From NCBI RefSeq assembly GCF_001017175.1, contig NZ_LCYG01000016.1:62001-126000 (forward strand): a stretch of DNA of 64,000 nucleotides. The letters run 5' to 3'. Each line of letters begins with the position of its first letter. The stretch's first letter is position 1. Both the position numbers and the translations under genes were made by a program. Source of the DNA: Microvirga vignae (lineage in GTDB: Bacteria; Pseudomonadota; Alphaproteobacteria; Rhizobiales; Beijerinckiaceae). Below the pieces are notes generated by a model, which had not been told where the DNA came from, ran no database searches, and saw only the letters and a program-made list of their open reading frames with translations. Shown here piece by piece: positions 46,875-56,303 of this stretch.

Positions 46875-47813
46875 ATGTGGCGGCCACCCTTCACCACTTT
46901 CATGCTCTGCTTCGTTTCGATCGCATCTACTTCGCCAGTGGGTGGCCAGGTGTTCCCCGACCTGCCAAACCTGACCCGAAAACTGCAGTCCGGAATCACG
47001 GCCGAGAGACGCAACGCAAGAGACGATCTGGCGATTTCACTCGACCGGATCCCGCGTGACCAGCTCGCCCCGGCTGTAGATGCCCTGGTCCGTGCGCTTG
47101 ATGACAAAGATTACCGAGTCCAATTGGGAATTGCTGTGGCGTTGGGCAAAACCAAGGTTCGCTGGAGAGCTACAGACCACGAGGGCGCTCTCCAAAAGCT
47201 TTACAGCCTGTACAATCGTGCCGAGGACGAGACGCTGAAGAGGTCCCTGGATGACGCCCTGAACAATGCAGAAGGCATGTATTGGGACTGCATCCAAGAC
47301 TATAACAATGACGTCATCTCCGATCTACCACGGACAAAAGATTGCTTCAGGCGTGTCTACTCGGACTTCGGAAGGAGCCGGTACGCCGAAAACGCAAACT
47401 TCTACCTTGGACAGTATCTCACCAGGGCGTATCGCCTTGGCCATCCAAACGGACGGGCACTCGTGGTCGAATCGAACGGTGTGTTCGACGAATTCATCAA
47501 CAAATCTCGCGCCGGGGCGTTCGTCAAATCCGAGTGGCTGGAGGATGGCTTATTCTATCGCGCGCTCAACGATAGCTTGCTCGGCGACAAGAAAGGCGCA
47601 GTGACTCAGCTCGCCCAAATGGAAAAATTGGTCTCTGACGAACAGCAGGTATATGTCTACCAATTTATCTTTTCGCGCGAACGCAACGCCATCGTCGACG
47701 CCTACTTTCCGGCAAAAAAGCTGGCGGGCATAACCCGAACTTATGTCGAGCGTCTCCCGACCATCGACAGGTTTGATGCTGCCGAGCTTAAAGCCTTGTT
47801 GAGTACCGAATAG
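46875..47813 (+). CDS. Exported helical-repeat protein
   Basis: Unrecognised, 312 residues. A signal peptide is likely (FTTFMLCFVSIASTSPVGGQ). The first half has HEAT-like helix pairs (ITAERRNARDDLAISLDRIP; VDALVRALDDKDYRVQLGIA; EDETLKRSLDDALNNAEG), the second half a helical domain (SRYAENANFYLGQYLTRAY) resembling outer-membrane TPR-like proteins. It is probably periplasmic and works with the membrane protein encoded just upstream. Confidence 0.65.
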   Translation: MWRPPFTTFMLCFVSIASTSPVGGQVFPDLPNLTRKLQSGITAERRNARDDLAISLDRIPRDQLAPAVDALVRALDDKDYRVQLGIAVALGKTKVRWRATDHEGALQKLYSLYNRAEDETLKRSLDDALNNAEGMYWDCIQDYNNDVISDLPRTKDCFRRVYSDFGRSRYAENANFYLGQYLTRAYRLGHPNGRALVVESNGVFDEFINKSRAGAFVKSEWLEDGLFYRALNDSLLGDKKGAVTQLAQMEKLVSDEQQVYVYQFIFSRERNAIVDAYFPAKKLAGITRTYVERLPTIDRFDAAELKALLSTE

Positions 47814-48074
47814 GGAGAAGGGCCATTTAGTGGAGTGAGAAGTGGTCTGCGCGCCATTCTATTCCTGCAGTTCAGCCGGCTGAGTTCGTGTATCCTCAAG
47901 CGCGAACGTCGGAGCCTGAGGTGCTGATCTGGCGCAATTGGTATGATGCGAAGCACTGCTGTCGAGAGAAGCCTCTTCATGTCTCAGAAGGAATGATATC
48001 TCAACGCAGACCGACTGAAAAGCCGGAGGCGAGCGGAATTCAAAAAGACCTTGCTTCGTCGCGCCGTGGCGCTG

Positions 48075-48704
48075 TCAAGAGCGCTCGTAGCGGATCAGGT
48101 CCAGTGCGATCTCATCGAGCCTATTCAGGATGTCCGCAAGGTCACTCTCGGAAAGCGGGGTCGGAACGGCGCGTGCGAGACGCAGCGCCATGCGCTCGAT
48201 GTCAAGCCGCATCGCCAAGATTTTCGTATACACGTCGCTGGAGGCAATCGGGAGGCCGCTCGGCGCCTGAATGACTCGGTCGGCCAGGACCGTGACTAAG
48301 CCGCCAACGAAGCTGAAGCAGGCCGTGGCGAGTTGCGTGCCCTTCTCCGACCCAGTGTAGACCAGCAGAGCGGCAACCAGTCCCGAGGCGGCTGCGGCAA
48401 CGGCGCCGAATAGCCTAATCCGTGAGGCGAGAGTCATGCGCCGCAGAACGTGCTCAAGTAAGCGATCCACCCGCGCCCGCAGGGGGGCAAGGCTGGCCCT
48501 GGCCAAGTCCAGAAGCACAGTACCATCGCCGGATACGGGCGCGGCTGATCCAGCATCCTGGGCTTCTCCCAACTCACGGCTGCTGCTGAGCAGTGAAGCG
48601 GCTGCGACATGGCGCCGACGAAGTTCGGCAATTTCCGTGGGAGCCCATCGCTCAAGGACGGTTACCAAGCTCTGATAGCCGCCCCTAAAGCGTTCGCGCG
48701 TCAC
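48075..48704 (-). CDS. Two-helix membrane protein paired with the His-Cys protein
   Basis: Unrecognised, 209 residues. A helical N-terminal region (LERWAPTEIAELRRRHVAA; LAPLRARVDRLLEHVLRRM) is followed by two membrane helices (about 97-117 and 124-143) and a helical C-terminus (AMRLDIERMALRLARAV; LADILNRLDEIALDLIRYE). It starts 3 bp after the stop of the larger gene at 48708-49913, so they are surely co-expressed. Confidence 0.65.
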   Translation of the reverse strand: MTRERFRGGYQSLVTVLERWAPTEIAELRRRHVAAASLLSSSRELGEAQDAGSAAPVSGDGTVLLDLARASLAPLRARVDRLLEHVLRRMTLASRIRLFGAVAAAASGLVAALLVYTGSEKGTQLATACFSFVGGLVTVLADRVIQAPSGLPIASSDVYTKILAMRLDIERMALRLARAVPTPLSESDLADILNRLDEIALDLIRYERS

Positions 48705-48707
48705 GGC

Positions 48708-49913
48708 TTACCTCACTGTGCCATTTGTCCATCTGTCGACGTTCTTAACTGCTTCATGGGCGAAACCCAGCATGACCAACATTATAACGAGTGGCCAAGG
48801 GCCCATCAGCCAGCTCCATACGAGGGCTACTAGCATGCAGATGTAGATCCCGACCCACCGAGCGATCCGCAGGACACGGCAAGCCCCTAAGACCGCGGGC
48901 AGCCACCGACTGCGCTCCCGGATTCTCTGCATCCAGTTGCTGCGTGCCAGCAACACAAGTGCCCACTCCCACAGCCAGACAAAAGCCGTGATAGGGAAGG
49001 GCAGGTTGATCGGGTGGATCAGCTGAGGGACAAAGAGGCGGACCTTCCCGTCCTTATCGGGATTGACCGGCGGCTGGTCCCAACCCGACACATTGCTAAG
49101 GACCTCCCGAGGAATTTCGACGCTGATCGCGTCGCTGAGTGTGGATGTGTCCCTGACAAGCGCAGTAAGCAGGCCGACCACGGGCGCGATATCGATCTGG
49201 AGCGAGCCCACCTGCGCGAGCGCGTTGAACAATGCGGCAAAAGTGGAGGCGCTGGCCGCGTGGCGCAGGAATATCTCCACCTGCTCCGTCGAGATGTTGC
49301 GCGTGAAGCCGAAGGGAGCGCCTGAGGTCAGAGTGTTGCACCCCACAGGCACCAGGAAGACGCCGTGCCGTGCCGCCGCGTCGCGCGCCGCTGCGATTGA
49401 GATCCTTGATCCGGTGCCGTAATTGAGCGAAAAATCGCCGTCTTCGACATGACTGACCACGATGATGGTCTGGCCGCGCCTTATGGAGAAGAAGCTATCC
49501 ATCGCAGCGGGAGTATCGGGGAACTCTGCGATTTCACCGCTACCCTTCCAAGCCTCTTCCATCCGGCCGATCGGCGCACTGAAAACCGCGCGGTCAAGGA
49601 AGAAGGTGAGCCGCGGCTGTTTACCGGGAAGGTCGTGGCGCATCAGCGCGGCGAACCTTTGAACAATGTCTCGGCTTCGATAGCTGCGCTCCGTAAACGA
49701 CCACTGGCTTGTGTCGAAGCCGGCCAGCGCCGGATCGGTGGCTAGTACATCCCTCAGAGCAGCCTTGGTCTCGGACTTCAAGTACGATGGGCCATGCTGG
49801 ACCTGAGGCGGTTCGGGCGGGCGCTCAGGCGATCCGCGTCGCGCCGTCGTCTGGTCAAGCGGCCAAGCACTGAGCAGCACGGCAACGGTGAGCAGGGCCA
49901 ACAGGCGTCTCAT
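48708..49913 (-). CDS. Candidate caspase/CHAT-like membrane-anchored protein
   Basis: A 401-residue protein from ATG 49913. A signal peptide or anchor (MRRLLALLTVAVLLSAWPLD) leads into a domain with two segments that look like a caspase/CHAT dyad: TIIVVSHVEDGDF with His155 after a hydrophobic strand, and FLVPVGCNTLTSG with Cys192 after a second strand, 37 residues apart. A hydrophobic segment at 305-323 and one or two at 353-385 anchor the C-terminus. A conventional caspase would have His-Gly, and the predicted location is outside the cytoplasm, so the call is tentative. It is the first gene of a two-gene unit. Confidence 0.4.
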   Translation of the reverse strand: MRRLLALLTVAVLLSAWPLDQTTARRGSPERPPEPPQVQHGPSYLKSETKAALRDVLATDPALAGFDTSQWSFTERSYRSRDIVQRFAALMRHDLPGKQPRLTFFLDRAVFSAPIGRMEEAWKGSGEIAEFPDTPAAMDSFFSIRRGQTIIVVSHVEDGDFSLNYGTGSRISIAAARDAAARHGVFLVPVGCNTLTSGAPFGFTRNISTEQVEIFLRHAASASTFAALFNALAQVGSLQIDIAPVVGLLTALVRDTSTLSDAISVEIPREVLSNVSGWDQPPVNPDKDGKVRLFVPQLIHPINLPFPITAFVWLWEWALVLLARSNWMQRIRERSRWLPAVLGACRVLRIARWVGIYICMLVALVWSWLMGPWPLVIMLVMLGFAHEAVKNVDRWTNGTVR

Positions 49914-50979
49914 CGCTCTAATAAGGCAGACCGTAAGACCGCGCGCCGCACCTCCGTGCCGGAACAGTGCGTCTCCGCCGCACGGTTGCGCCTGGAGCCG
50001 AATATGCCTGAATGTTCGCTGCTTTGTGGGCACATCGTCCTCCAGACACTGGAAGTCGTATCCCGCACGAAATCTTGCGGTGACGATGGAACATTAAGCA
50101 GTCAGTGCCTGAAAATGTCCAGCCTTGCCCGGTTTGAGGCCGGTGATCACTGCGTGCCCGCCACTACAGCAGCGTGCCCAGATCTTGACGTCGACTTGCT
50201 GCTGGAAGCGGTTCTCGGATTGGGAGGTAGCGAAGCCGCGCCGGCTCCGACTGGACGCGTTTTGCTGTAGATCAATGTTTTGCTTATAGATCAATTCGGT
50301 CGCCGGCGGATGCGAGTACGAGTGCTTGGTCATAGGCCCAGCGTGCGACGACAGCTTGACCGGTTACAGGACCCTGGCGCGCACACGGCCCTCGGGACTG
50401 CAAAATCGCCTGGCCCCATCTCCTGTGCTCGGCGACGACAACTCGGGCCTAGGGCCGAAAGACGGGTTTGGCCGGCTCTACTCTCGGCCGGAGCGAGGCT
50501 CCCTGCGGAATGACGGAGATCAGTCCTCACCTGAAGGGTCTCTTGCTAGTCTGCGGGCGGTTCATGACGCTTGTAGAAGCAAACTGGTGCCGCCGCACCA
50601 AAGCTCGGCCGTTTAGCAGCAACGACAGCCTCACCATGCAACTGCGGCATCCTTCAATAAAGGTCGCTTGGTCTGGTCAACCGCTGGACGGAGCAACATG
50701 CATCCTCTCTAGCCGCATGGATGGTAATGCGCATGGCGGCGGGCCCGCGGTGCTGAGGGAAAACCTGACGCGGCGTCTGGCGATCCATGGCTCCGGATTG
50801 CAGCGAAGTGCGTGCGTTCCTGAGCGGCGCTCGCCCATCATAATCTGACATAATCTGATCCAGCGGCCGTCCACGTAAGCTTGGCGGATCAGCATCCGCG
50901 GATACTACCTCTTCAGGTTAATCCGACTGCATTGACGCAAGCCGAGCCTTCGCAGTATTTTTAAGGGGAGGGCTTTGCG
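49914..50979. other. Long spacer without a supported gene
   Basis: About 1.07 kb between the divergent His-Cys and NACHT units. Several frames of 60-126 codons exist on both strands but none has a good start, a recognisable motif or protein-like composition. A minus-strand frame at 50094-50333 (contains QQQVDVKIWARCCSGGHAV) might be a decayed gene end. It presumably holds both promoters. Confidence 0.4.
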
Positions 50980-51252
50980 ATGACAGATACTGCTTGGCTC
51001 ATTACAGCGGTCGCCGTTGTTGCGATCATTGTTGTTCTGGTGCTTGCCGGAAATCTCGGTTTCATCAATCTGACGTTGTTTGGAAACACGGGTCTCAAAG
51101 CTGGCCAACACAAGCCGCGCGCGACGGCTGAAGGTGCAAAGGCGGGGCGCGATATAAAGGCCAGAACAGGTCCAGGAGGTGAAGCCTCAGCGAACCGGTC
51201 CACGGCTGGGCGTGACGTAGACGTCTCAAGTGGCTACGATGACCAGAGATGA
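50980..51252 (+). CDS. Small membrane protein with AGRD motifs
   Basis: A 90-residue protein; ATG 50980 is preceded by AAGGGGAGGG, the strongest ribosome site in this part of the island. One membrane helix (about 6-28) is followed by a short soluble tail carrying the motif AGRDI (55-59) and AGRDV (76-80). The same motif is at residues 22-26 of the NACHT protein, whose start lies inside this gene. It may be a membrane partner of that NTPase; no family recognised. Confidence 0.65.
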   Translation: MTDTAWLITAVAVVAIIVVLVLAGNLGFINLTLFGNTGLKAGQHKPRATAEGAKAGRDIKARTGPGGEASANRSTAGRDVDVSSGYDDQR

Positions 51253-54200
51253 GGCAGCGACAGGGCAATACGCCTCCGCAGACGGAGCCCGCGCGGGCCG
51301 AGATATTATAGTCACTGCAGGCCTTGATGAGCAGAAAACGCGTGATTTGCTGGAGAACCTTCTAGAGGCCGTCACGGACAGCGGGTTCGCGCGCGCAGCA
51401 CGCAGCTATTTCTCTGCGTTGAGAGGCTACTGCGCATCACCGTACCAGGTTCTAAGGTCGCGCTTCCCTGAGACCACCACGCTTGATGATGTCTACATCC
51501 CTCTCAGGGGAAAGACCCTAGACGCCACGTCCGAAATACTGATGATCTCAGACGCGATTCGGTCTGTCTTTAGACGCGGCAAGAAGCAAATCCTTGTACA
51601 GGGCCCGCCCGGTTCCGGAAAATCAACACTTCTCCGCCAGATCGCACGGCACGCCTGGGATGATCCGCATTCGGTCGGCTTGGATCAGCGCTATATTGCA
51701 CTTCCCATTCGCTTGCGAAGCTACGCAGAGGTTGAGGGCGCAAGCCGCGAAGATCGAATCTGGCGTGCCATCGATCGCGCGCGCGAGCTTGAGATTGACG
51801 GCCCTCGTCCACCAGCAGGGTTCATGGACGCTTGGCCGCAACAGCTCGGCGTACCCTGGCTTTTTCTTCTCGACGGCTTCGACGAGGTTCCCCCGGAGCG
51901 ACGGGAAGAGATCTTCGTCTGGCTGAAAGCGCTAGTGAGCCAAAATGTTGCGCTTCTCATCACCAGCCGTCCAGCAGAATTTTTATTGGAGCGCCAGTTC
52001 CAGAGGCTGCTGGAGCAATTTGAAGTGCAGCCATTCTCGCGCGAGCAGCAATCGCTTCTAGCCAAGAACTGGCTGGGCGAGCGTTCACGCGACTTTGAGG
52101 AGGCGTTCGCACGTTTCGCGAATGGTGAACTCGGCGGCACGCCTTTACTGCTCACGATTGCGGCCCTCGTGTATCTGCGCTCGGGTAGCTTACCAGTTCG
52201 GAAAAGTGAACTGTACCGGATCTTCGTCAACGACACTTGGCAGGAGGCCCTCAGTCGGGGAGCAAACGAGGATCTCGGCCCGGAGCTTTTCGAAGCCGCA
52301 CCTCTGTTGATCCCCATCTCCCTTCGGCTGATCGCCCGCACTATGACCGAAGGCCGCGGTGAAGGCTCGGCTCTCGACTTCGGCAGCGATCTCAACAAAC
52401 TAACTGCTCTGGTAGCCCGAGTTCTGGAAAAAGAATTGAACATTCCCAAATCGATTGCCACGCTTCGCGCTTCAAGACTTCTGACCTTTTTAGGAACCCG
52501 TAGCGGTGTTCTCAGAACCTCACCGTATCAATGCGAGTGGCTGCATCCGACCTTCCGCGAGTTTCTCACTGCCGAAGCCTTCTCCGAGGATGCGGATGAA
52601 CGCGAGATCGACGGCATCTTGGCTAAGCGCCACGAGGTGGCTTGGCGCCAAATTGTGTTGTTCTTGATAGCAATACTCAGCGAGAAGGCCTCGGTCGAGC
52701 CGTTGCTTCGCCGGCTCAAGTCCACGAACTCTCCCTACGACTTGGCGCTCGTAGGAGTTGCGGTCTCGGAGGGTGCGAACATCGACGACCCGACGTTCGT
52801 TGAAGAGGTAGTGCGGGATCTTTGCGACTCTATCCGAGACCTTTCGAAGGGCTGGATCTGTAATCGCCTCTTGACTGCGGACTCTACAAAAATCGACCGG
52901 CTACGGCCTGCACTTAAGCCGTTCATGCACCACGATGAGATGCGGCCGCACATTGACAAGCTAACAGCTGATCTAATCGGCACAGCTATCGAATTCGGCC
53001 AGCACGGCGCAAATGCGATTGAGGATCTTCGTGAGCTTGGAGCGTACGACGGATTGAGCCGGCTCGCTGCCGAGCGAGAGGCCCCGCTACCCGTTCGAGC
53101 TGATGCCGCCCGAAGCCTCTGTTCGTCCGGATTGCTTGCCCAAGGACATGCGGCATACTTTGACCTTGCAAACTGGGCATCTCGTGAGCCGGGCCGTTGG
53201 AAGGAATTGATCAGTGCTCTTGCCAAAGCGCCCGATCCGGATCTGTTCGCCGCGCTCGCCACAGAAGGACTCATCGTCGGTGACCACTGGGACAAGCTGC
53301 TCGACGCTGTTGCTGAGGACGAAAGGCCTGCGGTACTGGCTGCGCTTGCAGCAGACCCTCGTCTATCTCCCAGTCAACAATTATCCGTGACGCTTCGCAG
53401 CATTAGAGACCCTGAGCAGGCGCTCAGGCTACTGCCATCGTTCGCCGGCCAGCCTTCTGCGATGCGGGCCTGCATCAATGTTCTCGTGCAGAGGATGGAT
53501 CGCGGCGCTCTACTTGGCATAATGCTAAACAGCGCGTCCACTCCTGAAATGCGCCTGCTCGCATTCCGTGGACTGAAAGCACTTCGAGCGTACAGCGAGC
53601 TCAAAGAAGTGGTCCACTCAGAACAAGTGCCGTACGCGCTTAGGCGCAGGTCGGCGGAAGTCCTATATGGATCGGCGCTGGACTTTGACACTGCTTCACT
53701 GCTGCTTGGCTTCTTCGATGCAGCCGGGAACTCCCACCGGCCGGGTATTCTGCGGCGCCGTGGGTTCCTCAACTATCAGTTGGACAGGTACGAGGAGGCC
53801 CTACAGGTATTTGTGGAGTTGTTCGCTTTGCAGCCAAAAACGGCATGGGCTCTGGTTATCTATGGGCACTGCATGCAGCTGCTTGGCAGAACAGAGGAGG
53901 CATTGACCGCGTATAATGAAGCCCTTGAACTTGAGCCGAGCAATACCTTTGCACGATGCCAACGTGCGTTCATTCGGTGGGCGTATGACGATATCCCTGC
54001 GGCTGTACAGGATGTGCTGCAGACGAGAGAGTACATTGCACCGAAGTGGTTTCACCTATACGCAGCTGAGATCCTTAGGATCGCCGGGCTATTCGACGAG
54101 GCTCGGGGGTGGCTCGACGCGGCTGTAAGGGACGACAGTTCCCGCGAGCTGGCGCTGATCCTTCGAGGCAGTTTATCCTTTCACCTCGGCCAGATTGGTG

Positions 54201-55237
54201 ACGCCGTCGCCGATTTTCGTGCGCTGCCACCATCCGAAGGGCTGCTGCGCGCCGATCCATTCTATATTGCGGCTCGTCACAACATGGCGAAGGCCTTGCG
54301 TGCCATAGGGTGTTTCGCTGAAGCTATATCGGAATACAGCAAGTTGATCGAACAATGCGGCAAGTCCACACCATACGTTTCAGAGAGAGCTGAAGCGATG
54401 CTGCAGGCGGGGGCATTCTCGGATGCTGACCGCCAAATCGCCAGCCTCCGTGAACAGGATCCGGAAGAGCCGTTTCTCACTTACCTTGAGGGTCTTTCCA
54501 GAGGCCTCCAGGGTGACCGGAAAGCCTTGCGGGATGCGGCCGCTGCAGCGCTCGCTTTGATCCCCGACGAGCAAGGACAGGGTGAATACCTGAGCATTTG
54601 CAGGTCAAACCGCGCCCTGTGCTATCTTGCTATCGACGACCCGGCATCGGCTCAGGAGATGCTGAGAAGGCTTGTCGAGGATAAGCAGCTTGAGCAGCTC
54701 CGATATTACACCGTTCCCTATCTTGATGCTTTAGTACGTGCTCTCCCGGGCCGCGGCGACATCGTTGCGGCCAGGGATCACACGAAGCGGCATGCCTGGC
54801 CGCTGGGTTGGACAGGCGACGTCGACTACGATCCAAGGCTCATCGTGCTGAGCCGAGTTCAACGGGCGGCCTATCCTTTTCCTATGTATTGCCAGAAATA
54901 CTCGATCGAAGGGCTCAACGGGGACAAGGAACTGGGAGAACGGATTTTAGGTGCAAACCGTTCTGACGAATGCTCCATTTTGCTATGGACACTAGGCCAG
55001 CCGGATCGGGTGTACGGACACTGCAATTTCAAGAAGGATCGGGACGCGGAGTACGACCTGAAGTTCTGCGAGAGCACAAATCTGATGCTTTCTAAAAATC
55101 TCCGTGTGCTCGTAGAGCAGTTCGGTGTACGGCGACTTCTGTTTCTTGAAGTTAAGCTGTTGGAGCGCTTTGCATCGACGGTGCGGGCGGCAAACTTGCC
55201 GGTTCAATGCAGCTTGGCAGAAATGCCAGTGGCATAG
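51239..55237 (+). CDS. NACHT-type STAND NTPase with C-terminal TPR repeats
   Basis: A very large protein, 1332 residues from ATG 51239 or 1335 from GTG 51230, both overlapping the preceding gene. Numbering from GTG: AGRDI at 22-26; Walker A GPPGSGKST at 125-133; Walker B LFLLDGFDEVP at 211-221; sensor LLITSRPAE at 242-250; an HEAT-like helical region about 440-800; TPR-like repeats about 840-1130 (AWALVIYGHCMQLLGRTEEA; ALTAYNEALELEPSN); and a C-terminal domain of about 150 residues. The architecture is that of NLR-like STAND ATPases of bacterial immunity. No known effector domain is visible at the N-terminus. Confidence 0.82.
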   Translation: MTRDEAATGQYASADGARAGRDIIVTAGLDEQKTRDLLENLLEAVTDSGFARAARSYFSALRGYCASPYQVLRSRFPETTTLDDVYIPLRGKTLDATSEILMISDAIRSVFRRGKKQILVQGPPGSGKSTLLRQIARHAWDDPHSVGLDQRYIALPIRLRSYAEVEGASREDRIWRAIDRARELEIDGPRPPAGFMDAWPQQLGVPWLFLLDGFDEVPPERREEIFVWLKALVSQNVALLITSRPAEFLLERQFQRLLEQFEVQPFSREQQSLLAKNWLGERSRDFEEAFARFANGELGGTPLLLTIAALVYLRSGSLPVRKSELYRIFVNDTWQEALSRGANEDLGPELFEAAPLLIPISLRLIARTMTEGRGEGSALDFGSDLNKLTALVARVLEKELNIPKSIATLRASRLLTFLGTRSGVLRTSPYQCEWLHPTFREFLTAEAFSEDADEREIDGILAKRHEVAWRQIVLFLIAILSEKASVEPLLRRLKSTNSPYDLALVGVAVSEGANIDDPTFVEEVVRDLCDSIRDLSKGWICNRLLTADSTKIDRLRPALKPFMHHDEMRPHIDKLTADLIGTAIEFGQHGANAIEDLRELGAYDGLSRLAAEREAPLPVRADAARSLCSSGLLAQGHAAYFDLANWASREPGRWKELISALAKAPDPDLFAALATEGLIVGDHWDKLLDAVAEDERPAVLAALAADPRLSPSQQLSVTLRSIRDPEQALRLLPSFAGQPSAMRACINVLVQRMDRGALLGIMLNSASTPEMRLLAFRGLKALRAYSELKEVVHSEQVPYALRRRSAEVLYGSALDFDTASLLLGFFDAAGNSHRPGILRRRGFLNYQLDRYEEALQVFVELFALQPKTAWALVIYGHCMQLLGRTEEALTAYNEALELEPSNTFARCQRAFIRWAYDDIPAAVQDVLQTREYIAPKWFHLYAAEILRIAGLFDEARGWLDAAVRDDSSRELALILRGSLSFHLGQIGDAVADFRALPPSEGLLRADPFYIAARHNMAKALRAIGCFAEAISEYSKLIEQCGKSTPYVSERAEAMLQAGAFSDADRQIASLREQDPEEPFLTYLEGLSRGLQGDRKALRDAAAAALALIPDEQGQGEYLSICRSNRALCYLAIDDPASAQEMLRRLVEDKQLEQLRYYTVPYLDALVRALPGRGDIVAARDHTKRHAWPLGWTGDVDYDPRLIVLSRVQRAAYPFPMYCQKYSIEGLNGDKELGERILGANRSDECSILLWTLGQPDRVYGHCNFKKDRDAEYDLKFCESTNLMLSKNLRVLVEQFGVRRLLFLEVKLLERFASTVRAANLPVQCSLAEMPVA

Positions 55238-55757
55238 ATTTTTCGTCCGCGGCACTCCCGATATTCAGCACACTGTCTGGATGTGGAGCGGCCGGATCCA
55301 TGTGTAGCCACCTGATGCCCCTGAGGTTTCATCCCTTCGCGTTTAGAGTCTCAGCAGCACCCAGGCGGCGAAATTTTGACACGCGGTTCAGATTTCATCA
55401 TTTGCAGGGCCAGAGGGTTCATCGCTGGCTCTTGCCGGAACTCGGATTTTTTAGTGGACGGATATGAGGCGGATGTTTCGCCGGCCGTCAGAATTTCTCG
55501 AAGTGCAGCCCGTGTCCTGCGGCCAAGGCACTGAGAGCGCCAGCGGTGAAGGCGTAGCCATTGAATCCGTCCCCGCCAAAAGGATGCCGCAAAGTTCGAC
55601 TTGGTTGCTTCCGATCCTCGAATACAACCAGGCGCCCGAGTCGCCAGGCTGTGGTGTTGAAGAGAGCGCACGTGCAATGCACCAGTGTGGTTAGCGCTCC
55701 AAGCCCACCTCCTGTGCCAGGCTTCTGGTCTTGTGCGCGATGTACCCGGAGGTCAAG
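55238..55757. other. Spacer without a supported gene
   Basis: A minus-strand frame at 55488-55682 (64 codons, contains VVFEDRKQPSRTLRHPFGGD) has somewhat protein-like composition and could be the end of a lost gene. No other signal was seen. Confidence 0.35.
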
Positions 55758-56126
55758 TCATCTCCAAGCACATACCCTGGCGCGATCATTTACCCAGCAT
55801 GCCCCTTTCCGAACCAATGTCCCCAGGTCCTCATGAGCGTGGCTCTCCGCTTCGACACCATTCCAATACCCGCTGCCCATGCCAGTCTCCGGATCGACTT
55901 GTACGAAAGCGAAATACTTTTCCCGTGCGGTTTCACCCGTCCCGATCGAGAAACTTCCGTCCTGAGCCCCACGGGTGATGCTGCATCTCGAATCCATGTA
56001 GATCCGTCCATCGACTTCCAGGCGGCATTTGCCCTTAAATTCATCGCCTCGCGTCGGTCCCGTGAGCATCGACAGCGCGGCTCCTACGAGGCAGCCGGCC
56101 AACCGGCAGATAGGGAATTTGAACAT
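55758..56126 (-). CDS. Small secreted Cys-containing protein
   Basis: Unrecognised, 122 residues. A signal peptide (MFKFPICRLAGCLVGAALSM) is followed by a short mature part with Cys in FKGKCRLEVDG and MDSRCSITRG, and two more near the end (KGACWVNDRARVCAWR), so two disulfides are likely. It may be a secreted or periplasmic inhibitor-like protein. It is followed by nothing on its strand for over 500 bp. Confidence 0.6.
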   Translation of the reverse strand: MFKFPICRLAGCLVGAALSMLTGPTRGDEFKGKCRLEVDGRIYMDSRCSITRGAQDGSFSIGTGETAREKYFAFVQVDPETGMGSGYWNGVEAESHAHEDLGTLVRKGACWVNDRARVCAWR

Positions 56127-56303
56127 CTATATCGGTTCATCAATATCCATCTGACGCTGTAACGCTTAACTGCGGGCCTGGTTGCTTTAAGGCCACATGT
56201 ATGCTGCCGGCGGGAGGCCGGCGTCCCTGAGAGCGCCGGCACCCAAGCCGATTCCAGCGGCGCTGGGAGGAAGAAGCGTGAGGCGAGCCTCCAAGCATGG
56301 AGT

